DNA of 64,000 nucleotides from positions 434,001 through 498,000 of the forward strand of contig MAAO01000004.1 in assembly GCA_002163155.1 (NCBI GenBank), read 5' to 3'. Origin of the DNA: Halobacteriovorax marinus (GTDB lineage: Bacteria; Bdellovibrionota; Bacteriovoracia; Bacteriovoracales; Bacteriovoracaceae). Shown in pieces: positions 44,801-54,055 of this stretch. A model generated the notes under the pieces. The model did no database searches and was not told the origin of the DNA. It was given only the letters and a program-made list of their open reading frames with translations. Within the stretch, counting starts at the first letter, position 1. The number at the start of each line of letters is the position of its first letter. The position numbers and the translations under genes were made by a program.

Positions 44801-47393
44801 AACCATAACTTCTATTATCTTTTAAGTATCTAACTGACAAATCTCTTTGTAAGAATGGGTAAATTCTATTTTTATCAAGATTGATGTACTTATAAGTTTT
44901 GAAACTACTTTGGTAAGATTTAATTTTATCTTTATTCCAAATCTTTACTAAGAGAGCTTTACCATTCAATCTTCCTCTCGATTTAAAAAGAAGTGCTTTT
45001 GAACTTAAGTCTTTACTAAAACTTCTTTCAATTAAGCGGCCTTCAGAATTTTCATGATCTACATAGTCTGTTTCCTCAGTTCTTGAGAATCCAATAAAAG
45101 TTCCTCTATAAATATCTTTCATAGGTGAAAGATAATTAAACTTTCTATGATGAGCTGGTTGATCAAACTTAAAGACTTTATCAATTGTTTTAGTAACAAC
45201 AACACCATCTTTCATCGCGTAATCAATACTTGCAAACCCTTCGTAAGGAGATTGAAGATATGTTAAGACTTTATGATCAGGAGTATTTGGGTAAATTTCA
45301 TTAATTCCATCTCTAACAAGTACTTTTGTTCCCTTTAAAGGATGAACTGTAAAAGATCTTGCTTGGTGAGGTTCAAGAGTTCCATTCCCATCTATATCTG
45401 CAAAGATGATATCGCCTTTCTTGAGATCAAAAGATTTATCTCCTTTTTCAAACAGGGCCTTTAGAGAATTATCATCTAATGTTAAATTTTGATAATTTCC
45501 ATCTTCTCCCAAGAACGTTATGTTTTTTCCTGACAAAACATCAACATATCCATCTCTATTGTAATCATTAAATAGAGTGTATTGGTGACAGTTAAAATTC
45601 ACTTGTGAAGCTTTTTTCCATCCACTAAGTCCTAAAAGGTGATTCTTAGTAGTTTCAATTTGCTCTTCACCCTCATTATCTAACCAGATCTGAAATGCTT
45701 TTTTCTCATTAAAGTTTTGGATATAGACTTGGGCCTTAGATCCTGTTTTAGAAAAAACATCATCAAAAGAAATATCTTGTGCTTCTGAGTAACCTAATCG
45801 CTTTAAAATTGAGAGATTCAAGTTAGATTGTTTTTCGTGTGTATTTCTCGAAAGAGACTTCTCTCCTTGGCAGACCACTACATCTTTCTTTCCATCAGCA
45901 TTTATATCTACAAAGAACAAACCATTTGAGTGAGCACTCACATGGTAATAATCAGTTTTAAAGCACTCTTTTTCACCCACATGTACTTTTGTAGAAACAT
46001 CATAAGTTAGTAATTTAATATTCTTTCCACTAAGGGTAAGACTCTTATCCTCTTCCCACTGAGCAATATTATCTCCACCACTCCATACGGCAATTTCAAC
46101 TTTAATTTCAGGACTGAGGTTATTTATTCTTGAAGATAATGTACCAGCGCTAATTGTAGGAGTAACTTTCCCACATTTCTTAGGAACGTTATATGATATC
46201 CCCTCTAGCTCGTTTTTGATTCTCTTGTTTATAGCTGTATAATCAATAGTAATTCGATCTTTTCTTCCATCATTATTTAAATCTACATATTGGTAGAAAA
46301 TATCTTCTTGGTCGCCTTTTTCAACGATTTGGAATTGATTAAGATTCTTTGAATAAATAAGAGACTTCTCATCTTCATTTTCTAAAGTATTATTCTCTTC
46401 ACTAGTTTCAAAACTTAATTTCTTATATTCAGCTTGGAACAGAGGAAGTAGAGCATCTTTTTGAACGACTTGAGATAAATACTTTCCAGAATATTTAAAG
46501 AAATAATGATGAGTAGTTTCACCTTGTGATATTGAGATCTCATTTAACAAACTACTCTTAGTCTGAAAAGTTCCATTTAAAAAAACAGGCATTGTAGAAT
46601 TAGTATTCTTATAATGAAATTGAGCATGCCACTTCTTATTACTTTCAGAGATCTTTACAAGTTTTCCAGAGCTCCAAGTTAATCTAACACCCTTAAAATA
46701 TCTATTAAACAAACCTATTGGCTGTCCATTTTTATTAAAAATCCAACGCTGTCCACTTGAGTCAAAAGTTACCCAGCCAGAGACGGTACCTTGTTTCTTA
46801 AGAGCGACATATACACTAAAGGAAGACTCTACAACTTGTTTGTAGATTTCATGAGAGTCATATTGAATTTCCACAAGATCAGCGAAACGAAAGGCCTTAG
46901 CGACAAGAGAATGGTGTTTTGAATCTACTTTCGTCAACTCGCCTCCACCATTTACCTCAGTGTAAGGAGTGATTGAATCTAGAGCTGGATTTTTAGAAAT
47001 CATTGGTAAAGAAATATTCCAACCTATACCAAAATTTAAATTCTTACCACTTTGCGAATTGTAGGAAAAACTAAAATTAGACAGAGAGGAAAAACTCTTT
47101 GGTAACCCAATAGAAAAAGACGTTTTGAAGTCTCCTCTATTTGTATTAACAGCTAAAACAGGATCAAAAACTAATCTCTTCTCTAATGCTTCAGTTGCTG
47201 CGTCTGTTGATACAGGAGAGGACAGTTGAAGAGCAGCAGAAACTCCTGGTGCAGAGAAGGATGGTTTGTCTGGTTGAGTCTCAGGATCATCTCTATGTTC
47301 TCTTGGTTCTCTTCCCTCATGTCTCTCTCCAGCAATTGAAGCGACAGTTAACAAAGTACATAAGATCAGGAATAAGTTAGTCAGCATTTTCAT
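41859..47393 (-). CDS. secreted SpvB/RHS-repeat giant protein
   Basis: An 1844-residue protein with a Sec signal peptide (MKMLTNLFLILCTLLTVASIA). Near residue 90 a NFGIGWNISLPMIS segment matches the SpvB/TcaC N-terminal domain; calcium-binding FG-GAP-type repeats follow (DLNNDGRKD near 371, DINADGKKD near 497, DYNRDGYVD near 610, DIDGNGTLE near 667), then many RHS/YD repeats. The RHS core ends YCDNDPVNLVDPSG near 1682, leaving a variable ~150-residue tail that is hydrophobic and Gly-rich (AAGGVAAIGVGVLLV, GGAVSFVGSFVAGV). The tail could be a membrane-active effector; this is inference. ATG at 47393 with GGAG upstream chosen over an 11-codon extension. Confidence 0.85.
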   Translation of the reverse strand: MKMLTNLFLILCTLLTVASIAGERHEGREPREHRDDPETQPDKPSFSAPGVSAALQLSSPVSTDAATEALEKRLVFDPVLAVNTNRGDFKTSFSIGLPKSFSSLSNFSFSYNSQSGKNLNFGIGWNISLPMISKNPALDSITPYTEVNGGGELTKVDSKHHSLVAKAFRFADLVEIQYDSHEIYKQVVESSFSVYVALKKQGTVSGWVTFDSSGQRWIFNKNGQPIGLFNRYFKGVRLTWSSGKLVKISESNKKWHAQFHYKNTNSTMPVFLNGTFQTKSSLLNEISISQGETTHHYFFKYSGKYLSQVVQKDALLPLFQAEYKKLSFETSEENNTLENEDEKSLIYSKNLNQFQIVEKGDQEDIFYQYVDLNNDGRKDRITIDYTAINKRIKNELEGISYNVPKKCGKVTPTISAGTLSSRINNLSPEIKVEIAVWSGGDNIAQWEEDKSLTLSGKNIKLLTYDVSTKVHVGEKECFKTDYYHVSAHSNGLFFVDINADGKKDVVVCQGEKSLSRNTHEKQSNLNLSILKRLGYSEAQDISFDDVFSKTGSKAQVYIQNFNEKKAFQIWLDNEGEEQIETTKNHLLGLSGWKKASQVNFNCHQYTLFNDYNRDGYVDVLSGKNITFLGEDGNYQNLTLDDNSLKALFEKGDKSFDLKKGDIIFADIDGNGTLEPHQARSFTVHPLKGTKVLVRDGINEIYPNTPDHKVLTYLQSPYEGFASIDYAMKDGVVVTKTIDKVFKFDQPAHHRKFNYLSPMKDIYRGTFIGFSRTEETDYVDHENSEGRLIERSFSKDLSSKALLFKSRGRLNGKALLVKIWNKDKIKSYQSSFKTYKYINLDKNRIYPFLQRDLSVRYLKDNRSYGWSLEVISTPEINLEEGIINLVTEKRGHGLKSPYTDQLLEAVQYKSKRMEIDSDTNVLKVLKTASSDKDHKVIRYGSTFEYENSNLVAECTHKRCKEYVYDELGRTAFVNSSLGDHIEISYKDNSPLVSRISQDGETTSVQYLDVTNEVLSKKNSRGVKHIFDYTVSGIKTHIRRVDSESGEVELWKAVLPRIKECEGKEKFSCVENSYSIYFPESEKHITVDGFGRITSTSHSAQFKTLFPGKVILDAQGKVLERYRAQLGGESTILQIENKYDAIGRIIHERDSLVDRSIFHEYVNGCHKLFLEGAMVSHECKSSLNNILDIGHKGESYPLDTNSLGGIDSLNKLGLKWKTNFYGEITAFTTVKDLNGSPLINSQILKISEQGHIVENQDGFIWETDALGRMVRTSKGHNLKRTDVFEEMAYEKGKLKAYRSKLKDGSLIEQLEIKYNDLGLAENVSSLFFEQENKYDFLGRVISTKKELKNGDSSQVKLIYKNGSLLEIKNIVKVEKRTVGGQISKLIYPNGLILRKRFKNDLVAVTSQKVSSRNGKLWQELIDYNTNDFVSSLSTSSSLRSQNTSSSYDYSDEGKLRIGFQGTSVRRDLRGRATRVNGLKLRWNSQNLSRVTKNNGDDFEIYYDNNDQLLAYCPKGINLSKKSDQCTIRISEDHFLAKGVSVELIRFENLKVAVRIDGKTYPIVTNYLGSVVAMFSSLDEDNSQLLWERSFDTWGNKKVFLNDDMDHELTKKLESLTLWSYAHLLSFSDISKDLYWSKSRVYSAMSREWLSVDPMVKWSPNGLILKPGNWHSVRYCDNDPVNLVDPSGFSSIDPSAFFGGGSSFDFDLDFGFDSQISEQFGSEVDFAVEVLEMAADATMVAAGGVAAIGVGVLLVEAAPVLIIAGTMEINMAFMSIGGYVAKNPVVAENIVGGAVSFVGSFVAGVTDSKTPLADGNYSPGNSLINAGTSWLGGQIGNRIRENYVEKY

Positions 47394-47499
47394 AATTTCT
47401 CCATTATTATGAATTTGTATCTGCAATCAATAAGCCAAGCCCAGAAACAGTAAAATCAACAACTTAGACGAAGACTGTTCCGTTTTTGAAACAAAAAAA

Positions 47500-47517
47500 G
47501 CCCTTCCGAAGAAGGGC
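47500..47517 (-). terminator. rho-independent terminator with UUCG loop
   Basis: On the minus strand a stem of GCCCTTC with GAAGGGC encloses a TTCG tetraloop and is followed by seven T. It lies 23 bp past the stop of the 47540 gene and should end that transcript before the RHS gene. A weaker T-run on the other side (47522-47527) might also give some plus-strand termination. Confidence 0.9.
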
Positions 47518-47539
47518 CCAATTTTTTATTTTTAGCATT

Positions 47540-49801
47540 TTATTGAATATGGAATGAACCAGCAGAGCCCTCTTTCCCAGACGTTCCAGTGAGAGTAGCT
47601 AGCTTATCAGTACTCGGTCCACAGGCGCTCGGTTTTCCACCACTTCCAGGAACTCCTGGATTCACAAAGAAGTTAACTTGATACTCTTTTACCTGATCCA
47701 TACTACTTGGATTTAAAGTAATACTTCCTCCATGTCCAGCAACTCCACCATTACCACCAGCACCTCTTGAAACAAATGTCTGGGTATTCTTTCTAGTGTC
47801 GTGCCCAATAGTTCTATGACGAGTGCTATAAGTCTTCTCATAACCTACACAGATCTTTCTTTTAAATCTGTCGTGTCCTGGAGGATCTAACCATTCCCAA
47901 TCAGAACATCTTCTTCCTGTATGAACTTGGTAAGCTTGCTGAGTTGTCCAAACTCTCCCTGCAGAAAAAGTCTGAACTTTGAAAGCACCACTTGAACATT
48001 GAGGAGACTCTTTTCCAGCGTGACCTGAAGCACCGACTCCTCCCATGGCTACATACAGAGGAAGAAAAGAGGGAGTATTCACTCTTGAGAGAATATTTCC
48101 AGCTCTTTGACCGTTATCTCCATTCGTTTGTTTTCCAGGAGAAACCCCCTGCGTAATATTATGGTATCCACCACTATGAACTAAGCTTGATTTGCTCCCA
48201 TTTCGTCCAGGAGTGAAGCCTGTTTTATTTGGTAATCTTCCAGAGGTATCTAACCAAGGGTTAATCATCTCAGAAGTTTTAATCGTTATGTTCTTACCGG
48301 GAGCATAAATCATAGCTAAGGGATGAAAGCGGACGATATCCCCCTGTAAAACAAGATCAACGTTTGAATAGTAAATTCCCGCAGGAATAAGTTTCTCTCC
48401 ACAACTTCCACCGACTTTACAAAAGCTTAGAATGTTTTGAATGTCAGTTTCAATTCGACTATTTTCTAAACTTCTAAAATCAGATTCTCCTAGTCCTTGA
48501 ATAGAATTTAGAGAGAGCTGCTTATTGTATCTAATGTTGTTCGCTTTAATCACATGATTCACTAATTGATGATAGATTCCTACTTCTTTATCAGTCCTAT
48601 TGGAAACGTGAACTTTTCTTTTAGAGCTCTCTAGCTCAAGCATAAACCTTAATAGTTCTACTTGATTAAATTCATTAATGTATTGCCTAAGTTCACCTGT
48701 TCCAGCAACAACACCTCTGAAGTCTTCTTGAATGGTTTTCTTGTAGTAATTAATTCCATTACCAATAGTAAAATCACCTGGAAGTTCTGAAACATCTAAC
48801 TTTTCAGCACTTTCAATATAGGCCCTTAAGAAGTAGATTTGGCTCATAGGATGTTTAGGAAACTGTTGATTTTCAAAAGATTTCGCAATATTTTTCCCAC
48901 CGTGTGACTTTAAGGCAACCCATAACTCGTATAAGACATTAGCTCTTGCATCGATACTTTCAATCCAAGATTCTTTCGAAACCTTAGTAAGCATATTCTC
49001 TGGACGATCAAATACAGTCATATATAAATCTAGGTTTTCATAAACTACATCTAAATTTACTTTTTTTCCCTTTTTAAGAGTTAATAAGCTTTTTTGATTA
49101 ATATTCTCAAGGGAGTTCAAAATATTTAGAGTTACCGAAAAATGTTTCTTAGCTTGAATTTTAAAATTTAATATTCTCTTGTAGGCTTCAATAGAGTTAA
49201 CCGAACTAGATACAGATAAAACTTCACGCTCAAATAATGGTTTCATAATTTTAATGAAAACAGCATCTTGTTCGACTATTCTATTTAGTAGGCTGTATCT
49301 ATCAAATAAACCCTCTTCATAAGACTGGCTTACTTCAATGAAACTCACCCTTTGTTGGAAGTAATTTATTATTTCATTTACTGGTAATTCAAAATCAGAC
49401 AACTCACCTGTTTTCATTCTAAAGTCGAGAAGATTTACCCATTTTAGAATTGTTTCATCATCTTTAGTAGAAATATCATTGAGGTTAACAACTAGATAGT
49501 TGATAAAATCAACCATATTTTCTTCTAAATCTTCAGAACTTCCTTGAATAGCTAAAACTAATAAATCATTACGAAGATCACTAAAATTAGCTCCATTCTC
49601 TAGATCTCTAACCATAGAGCCTAGGCTCTTTTCACTATTTGATTTTAGAAAGTACGAATTATGTTTTAACTGCTTTACGAGAGAAGATTTAACATTCTCA
49701 TAGAGCGCCATTTGATTAGCTAAATCATTGGCAGAAGTGTCAGCTAAAGCGACGGAATTAAGTGAGAGCGACAATGCACTATAAAGTAGAATTTTTTTCA
49801 A
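47540..49801 (-). CDS. large secreted protein with Gly-rich C-terminus
   Basis: A 753-residue protein. Residues 1-20 are a signal peptide (ending LADTSAN after the cleavage site). Residues ~25-430 are a helical, charged domain without recognised motifs. Around 450-550 comes a segment of short beta-like repeats (LIPAGIYYSNVDLVLQGD), and the last ~220 residues are Gly/Ser/Pro rich with many His (GVSPGKQTNGDNGQRAG, GAGGNGGVAGHGGSI). This tail resembles a surface-exposed or matrix structure. No family recognised. It ends in a strong terminator, so it may be a single-gene transcript. Confidence 0.65.
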   Translation of the reverse strand: MKKILLYSALSLSLNSVALADTSANDLANQMALYENVKSSLVKQLKHNSYFLKSNSEKSLGSMVRDLENGANFSDLRNDLLVLAIQGSSEDLEENMVDFINYLVVNLNDISTKDDETILKWVNLLDFRMKTGELSDFELPVNEIINYFQQRVSFIEVSQSYEEGLFDRYSLLNRIVEQDAVFIKIMKPLFEREVLSVSSSVNSIEAYKRILNFKIQAKKHFSVTLNILNSLENINQKSLLTLKKGKKVNLDVVYENLDLYMTVFDRPENMLTKVSKESWIESIDARANVLYELWVALKSHGGKNIAKSFENQQFPKHPMSQIYFLRAYIESAEKLDVSELPGDFTIGNGINYYKKTIQEDFRGVVAGTGELRQYINEFNQVELLRFMLELESSKRKVHVSNRTDKEVGIYHQLVNHVIKANNIRYNKQLSLNSIQGLGESDFRSLENSRIETDIQNILSFCKVGGSCGEKLIPAGIYYSNVDLVLQGDIVRFHPLAMIYAPGKNITIKTSEMINPWLDTSGRLPNKTGFTPGRNGSKSSLVHSGGYHNITQGVSPGKQTNGDNGQRAGNILSRVNTPSFLPLYVAMGGVGASGHAGKESPQCSSGAFKVQTFSAGRVWTTQQAYQVHTGRRCSDWEWLDPPGHDRFKRKICVGYEKTYSTRHRTIGHDTRKNTQTFVSRGAGGNGGVAGHGGSITLNPSSMDQVKEYQVNFFVNPGVPGSGGKPSACGPSTDKLATLTGTSGKEGSAGSFHIQ

Positions 49802-50038
49802 TTTTATCTCCTGTTAAGAACTATTGAAGAGAATAATGCACGCTTGATGCCAAATAAATCAGCTCAATTCAGGTACTTTTGTTCCAATTCTAGAACAAAA
49901 GGCATTTTTTAAGCTTTAAAGGATACCCGAGTTATTAATGCCAGCTTAATCAAAACACAATATTTACCAAATGATTTAATTCACGACTCTACTATTCGAT
50001 AAGTCCTATAAGTAAATCTACCTATAATTGGATATTGC

Positions 50039-52498
50039 GTGAGTACTAAAAGATCTAAAAATTTAGTCAATGAAAAGTCTGTATTTATACTCAGTGTACT
50101 TTTCCTTTTATCGATTGCAGGGATTATTTACTACCTATACGACTATTCAGAAAATCTTGTATTAAAAATGGCAAAGGATGATGCAAGCTCTAAGATTGAT
50201 GCCCTTGAAAGTTTTAGAACTTTATATTCACAAGAAGTTGTAGGAAAAGTTAAATCCTTCGGAATGGAAATATCACACGAGTATGCCGGAAAAAGTGCAA
50301 CGATTCCACTGCCTGCTACTTTTACAAAACTTCTAGGACATAAAATGGGAGAAAATAATGATGGATCAGAAGCATTTCTCTATTCTGGATACCCTTTTCC
50401 ATGGAGAGCAGAAAAAGGAGGTCTAAATGATTCCTTCAGAAAGAATGCCTGGGAATATCTAACAAAATATCCTGAAGAATCATACTCAGAAGTCATTCAA
50501 ATCTCGGGACGAAGAGTACTGAGGCACGCAAGAGCAGACCTTATGAGGAAAGCTTGTATTAACTGCCACAATTCTCATATTCAGACTCCTAAGAACAATT
50601 GGAAGGTGGGAGATGTTCGAGGAATACTTGAAGTTCAAAAGCCTATTGAAGGTGCAATCATTAAAGCTGGTGAAAAGGCGCAAAGTATTTTATGGATGGT
50701 TCTCACTATTGGTATTTTAGGATCGGTCTCACTTCTTGGTTTCGCCATGATGATAAGAAGTGCAAAGAAGTCTTCAGATATAGCAAACAAACAATTTAAA
50801 AGTTTACAAGAGTTGCGAGAAGGACATATAGGTCTTCACAAAAAGATTCGTGGTGAAAAATCTCCAGAACAAGTGGCCGAAAATATTCTCTCCCACATTG
50901 TTAAATACCTCGATATTGATATGGGAGTCATTTATCTTATGTCTGAAAAGAATGGCCCTCGTAGAATATATACCTACAATAAAAATGAAGAACATTATGA
51001 CACTCTTGATCTTACATTAGATATTAGAGAAGTTAGTGATGTTGCTAAGTCAAAGAAATCTGCACATATTACAAATAGATCAAAGAAGGATGATATATTT
51101 CTAAATGATACATTTATTACCCCCATTTTATACGCGGATAAGACGTTGGGAGTGATAGAACTCTCCAACTCTAAAGCCATTTCAAATATTCAAATATTGT
51201 TTTTAGAAGAAGCCTCCGAGGGGATTGCTGTAACTCTATCTGCAGCAATAGAGAGATTTAGAGTTAAAGATCTCCTAAAGAAATCACAGGACCATGCTAC
51301 AGAGTTAAACTTACAAAAAGAAAAGCTCCGTGTATCAAATAAAAGTGCCCAAAAAGCAAATAAAGTGAAAAGTGATTTCTTAGCCAATATGTCACATGAG
51401 ATTAGAACTCCCATGAATGGAATAGTCGGAGTACTAGAGCTTTTAAAAGATTCAAAGCTCTCGGAAGAACAAAAGGACTTAGTTGAAACTATGGAAACCT
51501 GTGGACACGGCTTGGTCATTGTACTAAATGACATTCTCGATTTCAGTAAAATTGAAGCTGGGCACATGGACTTTGAGAATGAACCATTTGACTTAAATAA
51601 ATTGTTAAAAAGTATTTCCTTTTTATACGAGACTGAAGTCAAAAGAAAAAGAATTTCACTAGATAGTGAATTGATATGGAATGGTGTTCACTATTTTGAT
51701 GGTGATGAATTAAGAATAAGGCAAATTCTTACAAACCTAGTGAGTAATGCAATTAAGTTTACCGAAAAGGGAACTATCAAATTATCAATTAAGGTAGAAA
51801 GAAAAAATGACTCAATTCACGATGTTCATTTCTTCGTTAAAGACACTGGAATTGGAATTCCGGAAGACAAATTAAAAACAATATTTCAATCATTTTCGCA
51901 AGCAGACATTTCCACTACAAGAAAGTATGGAGGCACAGGGCTAGGCCTATCCATATCGAGTCGTCTTTGTGACTTAATGGGAGGAGAAATGTTTCTCGAA
52001 AGTACTGTAGGAGTTGGTTCTACTTTTTCATTTAAACTACCTCTAAGGCTTTCTGAATACGACAAAGACGAAGAATCTTCCGATCCTTTAAGATCTAGTA
52101 ACTGGAACGCTAAGAAAATCCCATTAAGTATTCTAGTGGCCGAGGACAATATTATTAATCAAAAAATTATAAAACGTTTTATGCAGAAGATTGGATATGA
52201 AATTGATATTGCAAAAGATGGTGAACATGCAATAGATGCCTTAGAGAATAAATTCTATGATGTTATATTTATGGATATGCAAATGCCAATTATGGGTGGT
52301 ATTGAGGCGACCCAAAAAATCATAAATAAATGGGGAGACGACAGTCCTACTATAATCGCCATGACTGCGAATGTAATGGACGAAGATAGGCAAAAGTGTT
52401 TCGACGCCGGAATGAAAGATTTTTTAACAAAACCTGTTTCAATTAAATCAATCATCGCTGCTTTATCTAATATTGAAATAAAAGATAAGGCTTCATGA
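50039..52498 (+). CDS. heme-sensing hybrid histidine kinase
   Basis: An 819-residue hybrid kinase. One membrane helix (residues 17-34) precedes a periplasmic DUF3365/Tll0287-like domain with a heme-binding CINCH (Cys173, Cys176, His177), a second helix at ~216-238, a GAF domain (~265-405), HisKA with His453 in MSHEIRTPMNG, HATPase_c (IKFTEKGT, GGTGLGLSISSRL) and a C-terminal receiver with Asp746 in FMDMQMP. Covalent heme suggests sensing of redox state, oxygen or NO. The start is GTG at 50039. The partner output protein is not in the window. Confidence 0.9.
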   Translation: MSTKRSKNLVNEKSVFILSVLFLLSIAGIIYYLYDYSENLVLKMAKDDASSKIDALESFRTLYSQEVVGKVKSFGMEISHEYAGKSATIPLPATFTKLLGHKMGENNDGSEAFLYSGYPFPWRAEKGGLNDSFRKNAWEYLTKYPEESYSEVIQISGRRVLRHARADLMRKACINCHNSHIQTPKNNWKVGDVRGILEVQKPIEGAIIKAGEKAQSILWMVLTIGILGSVSLLGFAMMIRSAKKSSDIANKQFKSLQELREGHIGLHKKIRGEKSPEQVAENILSHIVKYLDIDMGVIYLMSEKNGPRRIYTYNKNEEHYDTLDLTLDIREVSDVAKSKKSAHITNRSKKDDIFLNDTFITPILYADKTLGVIELSNSKAISNIQILFLEEASEGIAVTLSAAIERFRVKDLLKKSQDHATELNLQKEKLRVSNKSAQKANKVKSDFLANMSHEIRTPMNGIVGVLELLKDSKLSEEQKDLVETMETCGHGLVIVLNDILDFSKIEAGHMDFENEPFDLNKLLKSISFLYETEVKRKRISLDSELIWNGVHYFDGDELRIRQILTNLVSNAIKFTEKGTIKLSIKVERKNDSIHDVHFFVKDTGIGIPEDKLKTIFQSFSQADISTTRKYGGTGLGLSISSRLCDLMGGEMFLESTVGVGSTFSFKLPLRLSEYDKDEESSDPLRSSNWNAKKIPLSILVAEDNIINQKIIKRFMQKIGYEIDIAKDGEHAIDALENKFYDVIFMDMQMPIMGGIEATQKIINKWGDDSPTIIAMTANVMDEDRQKCFDAGMKDFLTKPVSIKSIIAALSNIEIKDKAS

Positions 52499-52529
52499 GA
52501 CTCGTAAATAATTTATAAACAACTAGTCC

Positions 52530-53807
52530 TTACTTTTGAATTAGTTCAAATGCCCTCGCCGCTAAGCCCTTTGTCACCGCCCCGTGAATATTTGACCAAC
52601 GAATCTTTTCTACACCAAATTTCTCCGTCAATTTCTTTGCGATGAGTGGATGTTGAACAGTTCCTCCAGTACAAAGAACAAAATCAATGTCCGACGTCCT
52701 ACAATTGGCTAACTTAAGGGCCTCATTCAAAGTTTTATCTATGGACTCGCTTACTTCACTGCAACTTTCAAAGTAATCACTTTTTTGAATTAAACTTTCA
52801 ATATTCATTCCCCATCTCTTATACGAGAGCTTCGTTTCAGAATGAGAGGATAAGTATATTTTAGAGTTTTCCACATTTCTCATGAGATCATATCCAAGTT
52901 TATGGTCGAAGAGTCTTTCTAGATTTTCAAGTTTTTTGATATCACTTTCTTCTTCAACAAAATCGAGTGCATCTTCAACGTAGTTTTGAATATGAGTATC
53001 ATTAATTAATGAAAAGATAGCTGGTGAACACAGCTGATCTAGAAGTTTCTTTGAAAGACCATTTTCCATATTGCTGGCCGGTCTTTTGTACTTCACTCTT
53101 GAACCAAGATTAGGCATAACGTAATCTCTCATGAGATTAAAATCAAAACTATCACCCGCAACATTAATCCCCGCAACAGAGAGAATATCCTCAGATGAAA
53201 ATCTCTTATTTTGCAAATTAATCACACTAAAGTCAGATGTCCCACCTCCAAGATCTGCAATAAGAACTTTCTTTTTAGATTCATAAGTTTCATTATAACT
53301 TTTTGCAGCTGCAACTGGTTCATAACAAAATTCAACATTTTTGAATCCTGCCATTTTTAAGGCCTTCTCAAATCTAGCGAGTGCAACTTCATCAGATCTC
53401 TTAGTGTCACCAAACATAACAGGCCTTCCAACAACAACACTATCAATATCTCTTTGATAGAAGCTATTGGCCCTATTTCTCACTTCTCTAATAAATCTCG
53501 CAACGATTTCTTCAACACTGACTCTCTTGTCATGAATGGTTGTCCCCTCAAAAGTCTCCCTTGAAAGAAGTGATTTAAATGATCTAAAGAAACGCCCCTC
53601 TCCTTCATTTGTAAGATATTTTTCATAACACTCATTACCATAGAGCCATTCATATTCTCTTGGCGTGTAAATAAGAGATCTCATGACATGTGGATTTTTG
53701 TTTTGAAAATCAAGAGGAATGGAATCAATACTTCCAAGAGGCGTTGCCGCCCCGAGGAGTGTATTACTTGTTCCAAAATCTAGTGCATATATTAATTCGT
53801 TGCTCAT
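52530..53807 (-). CDS. Hsp70-family (YegD-like) ATPase
   Basis: A 425-residue actin/Hsp70-fold protein with phosphate-1 loop YALDFGTSNT and phosphate-2 ADLGGGTSDF, and LCTGGTVQHPL near the C-terminus. There is no peptide-binding domain, so it is of the short YegD-like class. Such proteins are thought to act as chaperone-like or scaffold ATPases. It is opposite to the kinase gene, 31 bp from its stop, and next to a small secreted-protein gene. Confidence 0.85.
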   Translation of the reverse strand: MSNELIYALDFGTSNTLLGAATPLGSIDSIPLDFQNKNPHVMRSLIYTPREYEWLYGNECYEKYLTNEGEGRFFRSFKSLLSRETFEGTTIHDKRVSVEEIVARFIREVRNRANSFYQRDIDSVVVGRPVMFGDTKRSDEVALARFEKALKMAGFKNVEFCYEPVAAAKSYNETYESKKKVLIADLGGGTSDFSVINLQNKRFSSEDILSVAGINVAGDSFDFNLMRDYVMPNLGSRVKYKRPASNMENGLSKKLLDQLCSPAIFSLINDTHIQNYVEDALDFVEEESDIKKLENLERLFDHKLGYDLMRNVENSKIYLSSHSETKLSYKRWGMNIESLIQKSDYFESCSEVSESIDKTLNEALKLANCRTSDIDFVLCTGGTVQHPLIAKKLTEKFGVEKIRWSNIHGAVTKGLAARAFELIQK

Positions 53808-53818
53808 AAAGTTCCCAA

Positions 53819-54055
53819 CTATCTCATTCTATTATGTAACACTTCTTCTCTTGCACTTTCTAACTGCTCTAATGCTACTTCGCTTAAAGAAATTCTATTA
53901 GGAAGTCTTATTGTTTTAGACTTGTCCGTTCCAATAGAAGCTATTTCTCTTGTTTCACTTTTATCTTCAATAACAATATAAGTCCCACTAGCGCTGATGT
54001 TGTTTGATAGGAAAACTGACGTTAAAAGTGTTGTTAAAAGTAGTAGTTTCTTCAT
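53819..54055 (-). CDS. small secreted protein
   Basis: A 78-residue protein starting MKKLLLLTTLLTSVFLSNNI, an evident Sec signal peptide, followed by a ~50-residue mature part (SGTYIVIEDKSETREIASIG) without recognisable family. The ATG at 54055 has AAGGAG eight bases upstream. It ends 11 bp before the Hsp70-like gene on the same strand, and both could share a promoter. Function unknown. Confidence 0.6.
   Translation of the reverse strand: MKKLLLLTTLLTSVFLSNNISASGTYIVIEDKSETREIASIGTDKSKTIRLPNRISLSEVALEQLESAREEVLHNRMR

Noticed and set aside
51190-51642. 150-codon open frame antisense to the hybrid kinase
   Set aside because: It lies wholly opposite HisKA/HATPase coding sequence with conserved motifs, so it is a shadow frame.
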